Below are positions 42,916 to 50,191 of a DNA stretch of 64,000 nucleotides, piece after piece. The position numbers and the translations under genes are program-made. Each line of letters begins with the position of its first letter. Position 1 is the first letter of the stretch. This DNA comes from Selenomonadaceae bacterium (lineage in GTDB: Bacteria; Bacillota; Negativicutes; Selenomonadales; Selenomonadaceae), in the NCBI GenBank assembly GCA_017535925.1, contig JAFXTD010000050.1, forward strand, positions 1 through 64,000. The letters are read 5' to 3'. Under the pieces are notes generated by a model that saw only the letters and a program-made list of their open reading frames with translations, made no database searches and had not been told where the DNA came from.

Positions 42916-43792
42916 CATTGTCCAAATTGAAATTCGGAATAAAATTTTTATCGGCGGTCTTGCCGATTTGCACGAAACAATTTTTTACGCCAAGTTCAGC
43001 TGCGTGTTCGACGACGGAATCATATTCAAAGGTCGTCAACGTGCGGCTTATTTTTTTGAAATCGGCGGCTCGATAAATCGGCGTGTACTGATTCATGAGG
43101 CTGATAAAAATTTCGTCGCCGAAAGTCTCGTAAAGCCAATCGATAATTTTCATTGCGTCGCGTCTGTGATTCGGCAAAACCAAATGACGAACGATAACCC
43201 CGCGAATCATTTTATCGCCGTCAAATTTTGCAGAGCCGACAAGTTCAAACATTTTTTTTATCGCGGCACTTGCAATCGAAAAATAATTCGGCGCGCTTGA
43301 AAAATTTTTTGCGGGCTCGTCGTCGAAATATTTCAAGTCGGGCAGAAAAATATCGACACGCCCGCGCAGAAGTTCAAGCGTCTCAAGATTTTCGTAAGCA
43401 TTCGAATTCCAAACAATCGGCAAAGACAAGCCGCCTTCCTTTGCAAGGTCAATCGCCGCGCAAATTTTATCGGTGTAATGCGTCGGGGTAACCAATTCGA
43501 TATTCGCCGCGCCGCGTTTCTGTTGTTCGATAAAAATTTCTGCAAGCCGCTCAATCGAAACTTCCTCGCCGAAACCTTCTTGGCTGATTGAAAAATTTTG
43601 GCAGTAGACGCATCTCAAATTGCAATGCGAAAAAAAAATCGTGCCGGCTCCCCGTTCGCCGACAAGACACGGCTCCTCCCATTCATGCAAACTCACCAAG
43701 GCAACGCGCAAATTTTCGCCCGCCTTACAAAAGCCGAAACGATTCACGCGGTCGACTCGGCAACGTCGCGGACAAAGTTCACATGCCTCCAT
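42902..43792 (-). CDS. Radical SAM protein (PflA/AmmeMemoRadiSam-like)
   Basis: This 296-residue radical SAM enzyme has the cluster motif CNLRCVYCQN at about residues 58-67. An N-terminal cysteine set (CELCPRRCRVDR plus GFCKAGENL) is typical of the COG1313 PflX-like group, which are annotated as pyruvate formate-lyase-activating enzyme relatives without proven substrates. VWNSNAYENLETL and VDIFLPDLKYFDD are conserved blocks in that group. The start at 43792 has GGAGGAG upstream. It is transcribed against the binding-protein gene and overlaps its last 14 bases. Confidence 0.87.
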   Translation of the reverse strand: MEACELCPRRCRVDRVNRFGFCKAGENLRVALVSLHEWEEPCLVGERGAGTIFFSHCNLRCVYCQNFSISQEGFGEEVSIERLAEIFIEQQKRGAANIELVTPTHYTDKICAAIDLAKEGGLSLPIVWNSNAYENLETLELLRGRVDIFLPDLKYFDDEPAKNFSSAPNYFSIASAAIKKMFELVGSAKFDGDKMIRGVIVRHLVLPNHRRDAMKIIDWLYETFGDEIFISLMNQYTPIYRAADFKKISRTLTTFEYDSVVEHAAELGVKNCFVQIGKTADKNFIPNFNLDNVNRF

Positions 43793-43897
43793 AAAATCTC
43801 CTCCTCTTATAATCATTCGGTCTTTCCCTTGCAAAAGTCGAGGGTTATGTTTATACTACAGCGCAGATTATAATTCATAAGACGACAAGCGAGGAAG

Positions 43898-45097
43898 ATG
43901 AATTTGGAAGAAAAAGATTCAAAGCCCTCCGCGAAGATTGAAAGCTATTTAATCAGCATAAAGGGCGGCGATAAAGAACGCACGATTAAACTCTCGTCGG
44001 GGATGTTTCGTCTCGGCGTGGCAAGTGTGATAATCGGCGGGCTTCTTTTGGTCGGGACGGGAGCATTTTCATTTTACAGCGCAATGAGAATGCAACGCGA
44101 TGCCTCGACGATTCACGAAATTGAACAGGCGGCGGAACTTCGGCAGGAACAACTTTTGACGCTCTCAAAAAAAGCGGCAACCCTAAGCGAGACAATTCAA
44201 AACCTCGCGCAACAGGAACAGGAATTGAGAATTCAAGCGGGGCTCAATCCTCCAAAAGAAGATAAGCCTCCCGAAAATCCTCCCGCCGAAAACGCCACGC
44301 CTCCCGCAGAAAATTCGGAGGCTTCGGCAAAAGCTCAACGCGAACAAAAAATCAAATCCATAATCGAGGACTTCAAAAAAAATTCCGCCGAACATGACGG
44401 GCAAGGCGGTCCGATTGGCGAATTGAATATCGAGGAAGTTTCGGAGGCTTTGGATATGTTGGAAGTCAAAGTCAACACGCGCAAGGAAAGCCTCGACGAT
44501 TTCCAAAATGAACTCAAACAGCAACGCGAACAACTTGCACGCGGCGCGGCTATGGCAAGCGGCTATTCTCCCGATTCGGGAAGTTGGTCGGCACCTGCGG
44601 GCTCTGTTCAATTTGATTTTTCAAACGGTCTGCCGATTATTCCCTCTGCCGGTTCGATACCTGCGCCGGGCTCGTTCCCGTTCGACCCGAGTCTTGTCGG
44701 AGGCAGCGGCGCGGCTGATTCTCATATTCCGTCAATTTGGCCGACGACGGGCGTTGTCACTTCGCCATACGGTTTGCGTTGGGGCGGCACCGATTTTCAT
44801 CCCGGTATGGACATTGCAAACGACATGGGCACACCGATTGTCGCCACTGCCGACGGCGTCGTCGAATACGCGGGCTGGAATTCGGGCGGCTACGGCAACA
44901 TGGTCGACATAGATCACGGCAACGGAATCATGACGCGCTACGGTCATGCCTCTCAAGTCGTCGTGAGCACGGGTCAGCAAGTCAAACGCGGACAACTTAT
45001 CGCTTACATGGGAAGTACCGGCTTCAGCACGGGGCCGCACGTCCATTACGAAGTTCATGTACACGGTCAACGCGTCAACCCGATAAGCTACCTCTGA
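43898..45097 (+). CDS. M23 family metallopeptidase, membrane-anchored
   Basis: This 399-residue LytM/M23 peptidoglycan hydrolase or divisome-type factor has one transmembrane helix at about 45-65, a coiled coil at about 70-115, a Pro-rich linker, a second helical stretch, and a C-terminal M23 domain. The zinc motif is present: FHPGMDIAND (HxxxD) and GPHVHYEVHVHG (HxH), so it is probably active. SPYGLRWGGTDFHPG is typical of the family. It ends RVNPISYL; a diverged copy of this C-terminus lies 188 bases downstream. Confidence 0.92.
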   Translation: MNLEEKDSKPSAKIESYLISIKGGDKERTIKLSSGMFRLGVASVIIGGLLLVGTGAFSFYSAMRMQRDASTIHEIEQAAELRQEQLLTLSKKAATLSETIQNLAQQEQELRIQAGLNPPKEDKPPENPPAENATPPAENSEASAKAQREQKIKSIIEDFKKNSAEHDGQGGPIGELNIEEVSEALDMLEVKVNTRKESLDDFQNELKQQREQLARGAAMASGYSPDSGSWSAPAGSVQFDFSNGLPIIPSAGSIPAPGSFPFDPSLVGGSGAADSHIPSIWPTTGVVTSPYGLRWGGTDFHPGMDIANDMGTPIVATADGVVEYAGWNSGGYGNMVDIDHGNGIMTRYGHASQVVVSTGQQVKRGQLIAYMGSTGFSTGPHVHYEVHVHGQRVNPISYL

Positions 45098-45144
45098 AAA
45101 AATCCTATCTTAAAAATTTCAAAAAGTTACGGTGAGCGAAAACC

Positions 45145-45166
45145 CGGCCGTCAAGGATGACGGCCG
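45145..45166. repeat. 9-bp perfect hairpin
   Basis: CGGCCGTCA pairs with TGACGGCCG around AGGA. There is no T-run, so the role is uncertain. It lies between the M23 gene and its duplicated tail. Confidence 0.6.
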
Positions 45167-45218
45167 CCGGCGTTAAAAACAGGATGTTTTTATAGCCGGT
45201 TGAAAGCGTCTTTCTTTG

Positions 45219-45251
45219 CATACTTTCTTTGACGCCGACAAAGAAAGTATG
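45219..45251. repeat. 13-bp perfect inverted repeat (REP-like)
   Basis: CATACTTTCTTTG pairs perfectly with CAAAGAAAGTATG across a 7-base loop. The palindrome resembles dispersed intergenic repeats found in many genomes, but only one copy is present in this window. Confidence 0.65.
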
Positions 45252-45258
45252 AGAAAAC

Positions 45259-45285
45259 CGCGTCAACCCGATAAGCTATTTGTAA
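45259..45285 (+). pseudogene. Remnant of a second M23 gene 3' end
   Basis: Twenty bases repeat the end of the M23 gene exactly. The following codons TAT-TTG-TAA differ from TAC-CTC-TGA but encode the same end, R-V-N-P-I-S-Y-L-stop. Synonymous-only change points to a decayed paralogous gene tail and not to a fresh duplication. Confidence 0.55.
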
Positions 45286-45299
45286 AGCGAAAAAAAACA

Positions 45300-45345
45300 G
45301 CGGTTAGTGAGCGGAACTTTCCCAATCACTAACCACTAACCACTA
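45300..45345. repeat. Heptamer array 12 (before the binding-protein gene)
   Basis: TCACTAACCACTAACCACTAA opposes GGTTAGTGA across a 14-base loop with a perfect 9-bp stem. On the minus strand the units begin four bases after the TGA stop of the binding-protein gene. Confidence 0.7.
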
Positions 45346-45348
45346 AAA

Positions 45349-46221
45349 TCATTTCAACGTTACACTGACTCGGCTGTCCATCATGTAGGGAATGGAAACG
45401 GCAACGCCTTCCATGCTGTCAAGAGGATAAGGCAGAGCATTTCCGTTTTGATCGTAAGTGCCGATAACCCAGAAAAGAATATCGACTCGACCGGAAGACA
45501 ACGCAGAACCGCGAGCTCCCGCTTCAATGGCGACAAGCTCAAAATTTTTGTTGATACGTTTGCCCAGTTCGCCGAGAAACGCGACGTTGAATCCTGCGGG
45601 CGTGCCGTCTGCAAGAATACAATCCAAAGCCGGCATGTCACCTGTCACGGCAACTTTGAGCGTATCTGCTCCGGCTGTAACGGGAATTTCAGTTGCGACA
45701 GGGTCGGCTCCCGATAAAGCAATGATATTTTCTTTGATAAGCTTGTCGAGCGTACCGTCCTCTGTCATGGCGGTGATAGCTTTGTTAATCTCTTCGATTG
45801 TCGCCGCGTTTTTTTCTTCCATAGCCATAGAGTAGCCCAAAATCGGTTTGTAGTTTTTGTCGATAAGTTTAAGGTCGCCGTTGTGCACCACAATGTAATT
45901 GCCGACCGTTTTGGGTATCGAGAAACGCGCAATCTGTTGTTTCCCTTTGAGTGCCATAATCATGGAATTAATGTTGTCAAAGAAGATAATCTTGTTCGGA
46001 TTGACGTAGCCGGCGGGCTGACCTTCATATTCGGCGATATTCTCCGTCCAGCGTTTGTAATCTTCTTCAGTCAAACCGATTGGCATGAGTGCACCGACTT
46101 TGTCGCCGGTTTCTTGAGTAACTTCCTGCTTGGGCTGTTCGGCAGACTTGTTTCCGCCGCCGCAACCCGCGCATGTCACCAAAACAAAAATTGTCAAAAG
46201 TATTCCGAATAATCTTTTCAT
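45349..46221 (-). CDS. Transporter substrate-binding lipoprotein (SBP family 3)
   Basis: This 290-residue lipoprotein (lipobox TCAGCG) has the amino-acid-type periplasmic binding fold of family 3. The second half begins DTLKVAVTGDMPALDCILADGTPAGFNVAFLGELGKRINKN, which is the canonical start of that fold. It appears rearranged: about 130 residues of a second lobe-like sequence precede the canonical start, so the order looks circularly permuted or duplicated. No permease or ATPase is adjacent, so it is an orphan binding protein. AGGAGG lies upstream of the ATG. Confidence 0.8.
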   Translation of the reverse strand: MKRLFGILLTIFVLVTCAGCGGGNKSAEQPKQEVTQETGDKVGALMPIGLTEEDYKRWTENIAEYEGQPAGYVNPNKIIFFDNINSMIMALKGKQQIARFSIPKTVGNYIVVHNGDLKLIDKNYKPILGYSMAMEEKNAATIEEINKAITAMTEDGTLDKLIKENIIALSGADPVATEIPVTAGADTLKVAVTGDMPALDCILADGTPAGFNVAFLGELGKRINKNFELVAIEAGARGSALSSGRVDILFWVIGTYDQNGNALPYPLDSMEGVAVSIPYMMDSRVSVTLK

Positions 46222-46320
46222 GTAAGCCTCCTAAAAAAGTTTTCGTTCGTCAAGAACTTGCCAATTCCATTATACAAAACATTATCAAGTTTTCAAAATA
46301 AAATTTTGGAGGGATTCAAC

Positions 46321-46821
46321 TTGAAGAAATATTTTTTGGCGGTGTTGGTTGAGAATAAGCCCGGAGTCTTGACGCACGTTTCCGGACTTATCAGCCGCCG
46401 CGCCTTCAACATCGAATCAATTTCTGCAGGCTACACCGAAGAGCCTTCCGTCACGAGGATTAACATTGTCGTCAGCGTCGAATCCGAAAACGAACTTGAC
46501 CAAGTCGTCAATCAGCTCGGCAAATTAATCGACGTGATTAAAATCGTCAACCTCAGCAAGTACCCTTCGATTGAACGCGAACTCGTCATGATTAAAGTCA
46601 GGGCGTCGAAGGAGACCCGCGCCGATTTGGTCAGCGTCGTCGATATTTTCCGTGCGCAGATTGTCGACATAACTTCAGAGAACGTCGTTATCGAACTTAC
46701 GGGCAGCCAAAATAAAATCGACGCCATCTGCGAAGTCTTGAGCGATTATGAAATTGTCGAAATTGCTCGAACGGGAACGATTGCTTTATCCAGAGGTCCC
46801 ATACCCGTCAAAGCAATGTGA
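46321..46821 (+). CDS. ilvN: Acetolactate synthase small subunit
   Basis: This 166-residue regulatory subunit of acetolactate synthase carries an N-terminal ACT domain (FLAVLVENKPGVLTHVSGLISRRAFNIESISAG) that senses valine, and the C-terminal domain (ELVMIKVRASKETRADLVSVVDIFRAQIVD, with the LTG-x-x-KID block). The start is TTG at 46321, with TGGAGGG nine bases upstream. No large subunit (ilvB) is adjacent in the window. The next gene starts one base after the stop. Confidence 0.94.
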   Translation: MKKYFLAVLVENKPGVLTHVSGLISRRAFNIESISAGYTEEPSVTRINIVVSVESENELDQVVNQLGKLIDVIKIVNLSKYPSIERELVMIKVRASKETRADLVSVVDIFRAQIVDITSENVVIELTGSQNKIDAICEVLSDYEIVEIARTGTIALSRGPIPVKAM

Positions 46822-46822
46822 C

Positions 46823-48082
46823 ATGAAAAAATTTTTTCTGATAATCTGCGCGGCGATTTTAATTTGCGGTTGCGGAAATAAAATTCAAACGGTGCCGCCT
46901 CTGCCGGGAACATTGCCCGATATTTTGACGGCAGAAAAAATCGACACGGATATTTATTTCGACGCAACCGTTTCCATGAAGGGCTTCACGACTTTGGCGA
47001 CAAGCAATGTTTATTTGACGTTGCCGGACTTGCTGGGCGATTTGTGCGGCTCACAGGGCGAAGTAAAATTTTTTTCCTTCGGCGAACAAATTCATCCTCT
47101 CGACGGCAGAAGCCACAGACAATTCACGACGCCCGAAGTTTACAACGAACCGATTACCGCCGTTGCAAACGTCGTTGCCCGCGCAGATACGAATCATCTT
47201 TCCGTAATCGTCACTGATTTATTTGAGAGCGAATCGGATTGGTCAAACGTCACTCAAAACCTCCGCGAAAAATTTTTTGCGAATCACTTGGCGGTTGCGG
47301 TTATCGGCATCAGAAATCCTTTCAACGGAGAAATTTTTGACGTGGGACTCAACGCGGCGAAGTTCAATTACAATTCCTTCGACGACCCGAATCGTTATCG
47401 CCCGTTTTATCTTTTGGTCATGGGGCGCGACGAGGTTGTTAAAAATTTTTTGCGCAAGTTCAATGAGCGGCAGACTTTGCCGAACGACACGGGCTACTTG
47501 GTGTTGACGGAAAATTTGACGGAGACGCCGAGTGACTTTTCCAACTTTGAACTTGGCGAGGTTGAAAATTTTTATTCGGACGACACTTTGGGCTTGGATA
47601 ATCGCGTTAAAGAATTCGGCTTGGACAATTTCAACGAGGCGGCGTCGTTCATATTCACTTGGCAATACAATCCGCCGCTTGGAGCTTGCCCGCTTGACTT
47701 GTCGGAAGTCGATACGTCGATTGAAATTTTTTCGGTCGAGGGCGAGGAGTGGACGCCGCTTGAAAAAAATGATACGCGCGTTTCTTTGCTCAAAGACGAA
47801 AGGCAATCGGGAATTTTTTTGGTGAAAGTTTCGTTGACGCCCGAAAAATCTTTGGCGGAAGGAAAATTAAATTTCGTGAGGATAAAAGTCATGCCGAAAG
47901 ATTTCGGATACAAATTGCCGACTTGGGTTGAGCTTTGGAGCGTGAACGTCGACGGCGCAACAAAAATTTTCGACGGCTCAAAGACTTTGAACTTGACGAG
48001 GATTCTCGGCTCGCTGAAAGATTCAATTTTCGCAACGTCAAGACCCGCGCTCATGCAAATAAATTTCGTCGTGACACCTTGA
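46823..48082 (+). CDS. Lipoprotein with a von Willebrand A-like domain
   Basis: This 419-residue lipoprotein (lipobox CAAILICGCGN) is not one I can assign to a named family. The mature part begins with a vWA-like Rossmann strand: TDIYFDATVSMKGFT places D-x-T-x-S where a MIDAS motif normally has D-x-S-x-S, and VIVTDLFESE fits the later strand with metal Asp. That pattern suggests a metal-dependent protein-binding module on the outer face of a membrane. The C-terminal half (about 270-419) looks like a beta-rich domain. It follows ilvN by one base and shares a terminator with a convergent small gene. Confidence 0.7.
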   Translation: MKKFFLIICAAILICGCGNKIQTVPPLPGTLPDILTAEKIDTDIYFDATVSMKGFTTLATSNVYLTLPDLLGDLCGSQGEVKFFSFGEQIHPLDGRSHRQFTTPEVYNEPITAVANVVARADTNHLSVIVTDLFESESDWSNVTQNLREKFFANHLAVAVIGIRNPFNGEIFDVGLNAAKFNYNSFDDPNRYRPFYLLVMGRDEVVKNFLRKFNERQTLPNDTGYLVLTENLTETPSDFSNFELGEVENFYSDDTLGLDNRVKEFGLDNFNEAASFIFTWQYNPPLGACPLDLSEVDTSIEIFSVEGEEWTPLEKNDTRVSLLKDERQSGIFLVKVSLTPEKSLAEGKLNFVRIKVMPKDFGYKLPTWVELWSVNVDGATKIFDGSKTLNLTRILGSLKDSIFATSRPALMQINFVVTP

Positions 48083-48085
48083 AAC

Positions 48086-48126
48086 AAAAAAACCTCCGGA
48101 CTTATCGCAAGCTCGGAGGTTTTTTA
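48086..48126. terminator. Bidirectional terminator
   Basis: AAAAAACCTCCG pairs with CGGAGGTTTTTT around a 14-base loop. It ends right before the convergent small gene. Confidence 0.85.
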
Positions 48127-48129
48127 TTT

Positions 48130-48339
48130 TTACTTGTCGATGTTCGCCGCTTTAAAAAGTTCGGAGACTTTGACGGTGTCGGACGAATTTTTCTCTTGTA
48201 AAAATTTTATCAAGTTGATTACGCGGTCAAGTGCCTCAACGTCGTCATAAGTTTGAAAAAAAATGTCGTCATGATGAGCTTCCATTGTCCGCTCATGATG
48301 AATCGTTTCAAGTTGCTTAAGCAATTTTGTTATCGTCAC
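48130..48339 (-). CDS. Small acidic protein of unknown function
   Basis: This 69-residue protein is not one I recognise. It has a helical pattern, with LLKQLETIHHERTMEAHHDD rich in His and Glu, then DDVEALDRVINLIKFLQEK. GTG at 48339 is chosen because AAGGAG lies eight bases upstream; the upstream ATG at 48357 lies inside that ribosome site. It has no signal peptide. A shared bidirectional terminator and a clear ribosome site support a real gene. Confidence 0.65.
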   Translation of the reverse strand: MTITKLLKQLETIHHERTMEAHHDDIFFQTYDDVEALDRVINLIKFLQEKNSSDTVKVSELFKAANIDK

Positions 48340-48389
48340 GAGGATTCTCCTTTCCAAAAAAATTTTCTTTTCGAATGTGACTTGCGCAG

Positions 48390-48417
48390 TTGATTAGCCG
48401 AAAATTTTTGCTAAACT
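48390..48417 (+). promoter_or_regulatory. Promoter for the DASS transporter gene
   Basis: TTGATT, a 16-base spacer and TAAACT lie 25 bases before the ATG, in the divergent gap with the small minus-strand gene. Confidence 0.55.
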
Positions 48418-48442
48418 GTAGCATAAAAGGAGGCGAATTTCA

Positions 48443-49990
48443 ATGCAAGACAAAAGTTCTGAAGCAAAAAAAATTAAAGAAGCCGAACAAGCCTTTGACC
48501 GACGACGGCGAACATTCGGATTAATCGTCGCACCAATTCTCGCGATTGCGGTCATGTTGACGCCGATTGATGACTTAACGCTCGAAGCTCACAAACTTTT
48601 GGCGATAATGGTTTTGGTCGCGCTCTGGTGGATTACAGAACCCGTTCCGATTCCCGTTACGTCGCTTTTGGGTCCGACCTTAGCCGTAATTACCGGCGCA
48701 ATGCCTGTGGGCGCGGCTTTTTCCGCTTTTTCCAACTCAATGATATTTTTGTTCATGGGCGGATTTATTTTGGCAAAGGCAATGATGACTCACGGGCTCG
48801 ACAAACGCTTTGCCTATTGGTTGCTGTCGCGAAGTTGGGTCGGTTCCAATCCTCGAAGAATTTTTTTGGCAATCGGACTTGCAACGGCTCTTTGCTCCGG
48901 CTGGGTAAGCAATACGGCAACGGCAGCGATGATGTTCCCGATTTGTTTGGGGCTTTTGAATTCTATCAAAGATATGATGGCGGCGAACGGTCGCGAAATT
49001 GATTTATCCGAATACAAATACGCAACGGGCTTGATGTTAATGACGGCTTATTCCGCGTCAATCGGCGGCGTCTTGACTCCAATCGGCACGCCTCCCAATT
49101 TAATCATGCTCGGCTTTTTGGATTCAATGCAAAACATTCACATTTCCTTTTTCGAGTGGATGATTTGGGGCTTTATCGCAATGGTTTTGTATTTCATAAT
49201 CGCGTATATCGTTTTGTCGAAAATGTTTCCGCCCGATGTTGATAAAATCGACGGCGCGGAAGAATTCATACGCGCAAAAATCACCGAACTCGGCTCTTGG
49301 ACGCGGGCGCAAAAAAATACTCTGTGCGCGTTCATAGTTGCGGTCGTGCTTTGGATAACTCCCGGCTTCTTAAATATTTTCTTGGGCGCGACGAGTCCGA
49401 TTTTAAAAATGTACAATGTTCTTTTCCCCGAAGCAATAGCGGCTATGGCAGGCGCGTTGTTGCTTTTTATTTTGCCCGTGAACTTTTCCAAACGCGAATT
49501 CACAATCACTTGGAAGGAAGCCTCTGCCGGAATTGAGTGGGGCACGTTGATTTTATTCGGCGGTGGACTTGCAATGGGCGGCATGATGTATAAGACAGGT
49601 CTTTCGCAATGGATTGGAGATTTAATTATCGACGCAATGGGCGGCACGGCGTCTCAAGTCGTTTTGGTCGCGATATTCTCTGTCTTGGCTCTGCTTTTGT
49701 CGGAATTGACTTCGCACACGGCGGCAACGAATATGATCGGACCTTTGGCGATAACGATTGCGGTTTCTGCGGGCTTAAGTCCGATTCCCGTGTCGGTCGG
49801 CATTGCGTTGAGTGCCTCGCTCGGATTTATGTTGCCCGTTTCCACTCCGCCAAATGCGATCGTCTACGCCAGCGGTTATGTCCCGATTACCAAGATGATT
49901 AAGACGGGCGTTTACATTGATTTTATCGGGATTGCGTTCGTGACGATTCCGCTCGCGATTTGGCTCGTCGATATGATTGTCGGCGGCTGA
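48443..49990 (+). CDS. DASS/SLC13 family anion:sodium symporter
   Basis: This 515-residue divalent anion:Na+ symporter (CitT/SdcS type) probably carries C4-dicarboxylates, citrate or sulfate. Around eleven transmembrane segments are visible. Both re-entrant SNT motifs are recognisable: WVSNTATAAMMFPI near residue 155 and ELTSHTAATNMIGPLAI (T-S-H-T variant) near 430, with the Na+-site loops GTPPNLIMLG and STPPNAIVYASGYV. The AAGGAGG site lies seven bases before the ATG. It appears monocistronic. The substrate cannot be fixed from sequence. Confidence 0.92.
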   Translation: MQDKSSEAKKIKEAEQAFDRRRRTFGLIVAPILAIAVMLTPIDDLTLEAHKLLAIMVLVALWWITEPVPIPVTSLLGPTLAVITGAMPVGAAFSAFSNSMIFLFMGGFILAKAMMTHGLDKRFAYWLLSRSWVGSNPRRIFLAIGLATALCSGWVSNTATAAMMFPICLGLLNSIKDMMAANGREIDLSEYKYATGLMLMTAYSASIGGVLTPIGTPPNLIMLGFLDSMQNIHISFFEWMIWGFIAMVLYFIIAYIVLSKMFPPDVDKIDGAEEFIRAKITELGSWTRAQKNTLCAFIVAVVLWITPGFLNIFLGATSPILKMYNVLFPEAIAAMAGALLLFILPVNFSKREFTITWKEASAGIEWGTLILFGGGLAMGGMMYKTGLSQWIGDLIIDAMGGTASQVVLVAIFSVLALLLSELTSHTAATNMIGPLAITIAVSAGLSPIPVSVGIALSASLGFMLPVSTPPNAIVYASGYVPITKMIKTGVYIDFIGIAFVTIPLAIWLVDMIVGG

Positions 49991-50014
49991 AACTTCTCAC
50001 TTCAAAAAATTATT

Positions 50015-50041
50015 TAAGTCGACGCCGGCAACTGCCGATAT
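50015..50041 (+). promoter_or_regulatory. flgE: SigD/sigma-28-type promoter for flgE
   Basis: TAAG, a 15-base spacer, then GCCGATAT match the flagellar sigma consensus (TAAA-N15-GCCGATAT). The -10 element lies inside an imperfect palindrome (CGGCAACTGCCG). The roughly 145-base leader before flgE contains a GGTCAGA/TCTGACC inverted repeat (50091-50097 with 50137-50143). Confidence 0.6.
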
Positions 50042-50191
50042 AGTTAGCGAAGTTAAGCAAGAGCTTGACTGAAAAAATTTGAAAACACCAGGTCAGACGT
50101 TCAGGAAATTTTTGAAGACAAGGACCGTCAAATATATCTGACCTCCGGCAGTTGAAGGACTTGCCGAATTAAAAAAGGAGAAGTGATTATT

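Noticed and set aside
45219..45251. Insertion sequence or MITE ends
   Set aside because: There is a perfect palindrome, but no target-site duplication directly at its ends and no second copy in the window; it is kept only as a repeat.
50042..50190. Cyclic-di-GMP riboswitch upstream of flgE
   Set aside because: The leader has inverted repeats but lacks the conserved GEMM core sequences, so only a generic structured leader is claimed.
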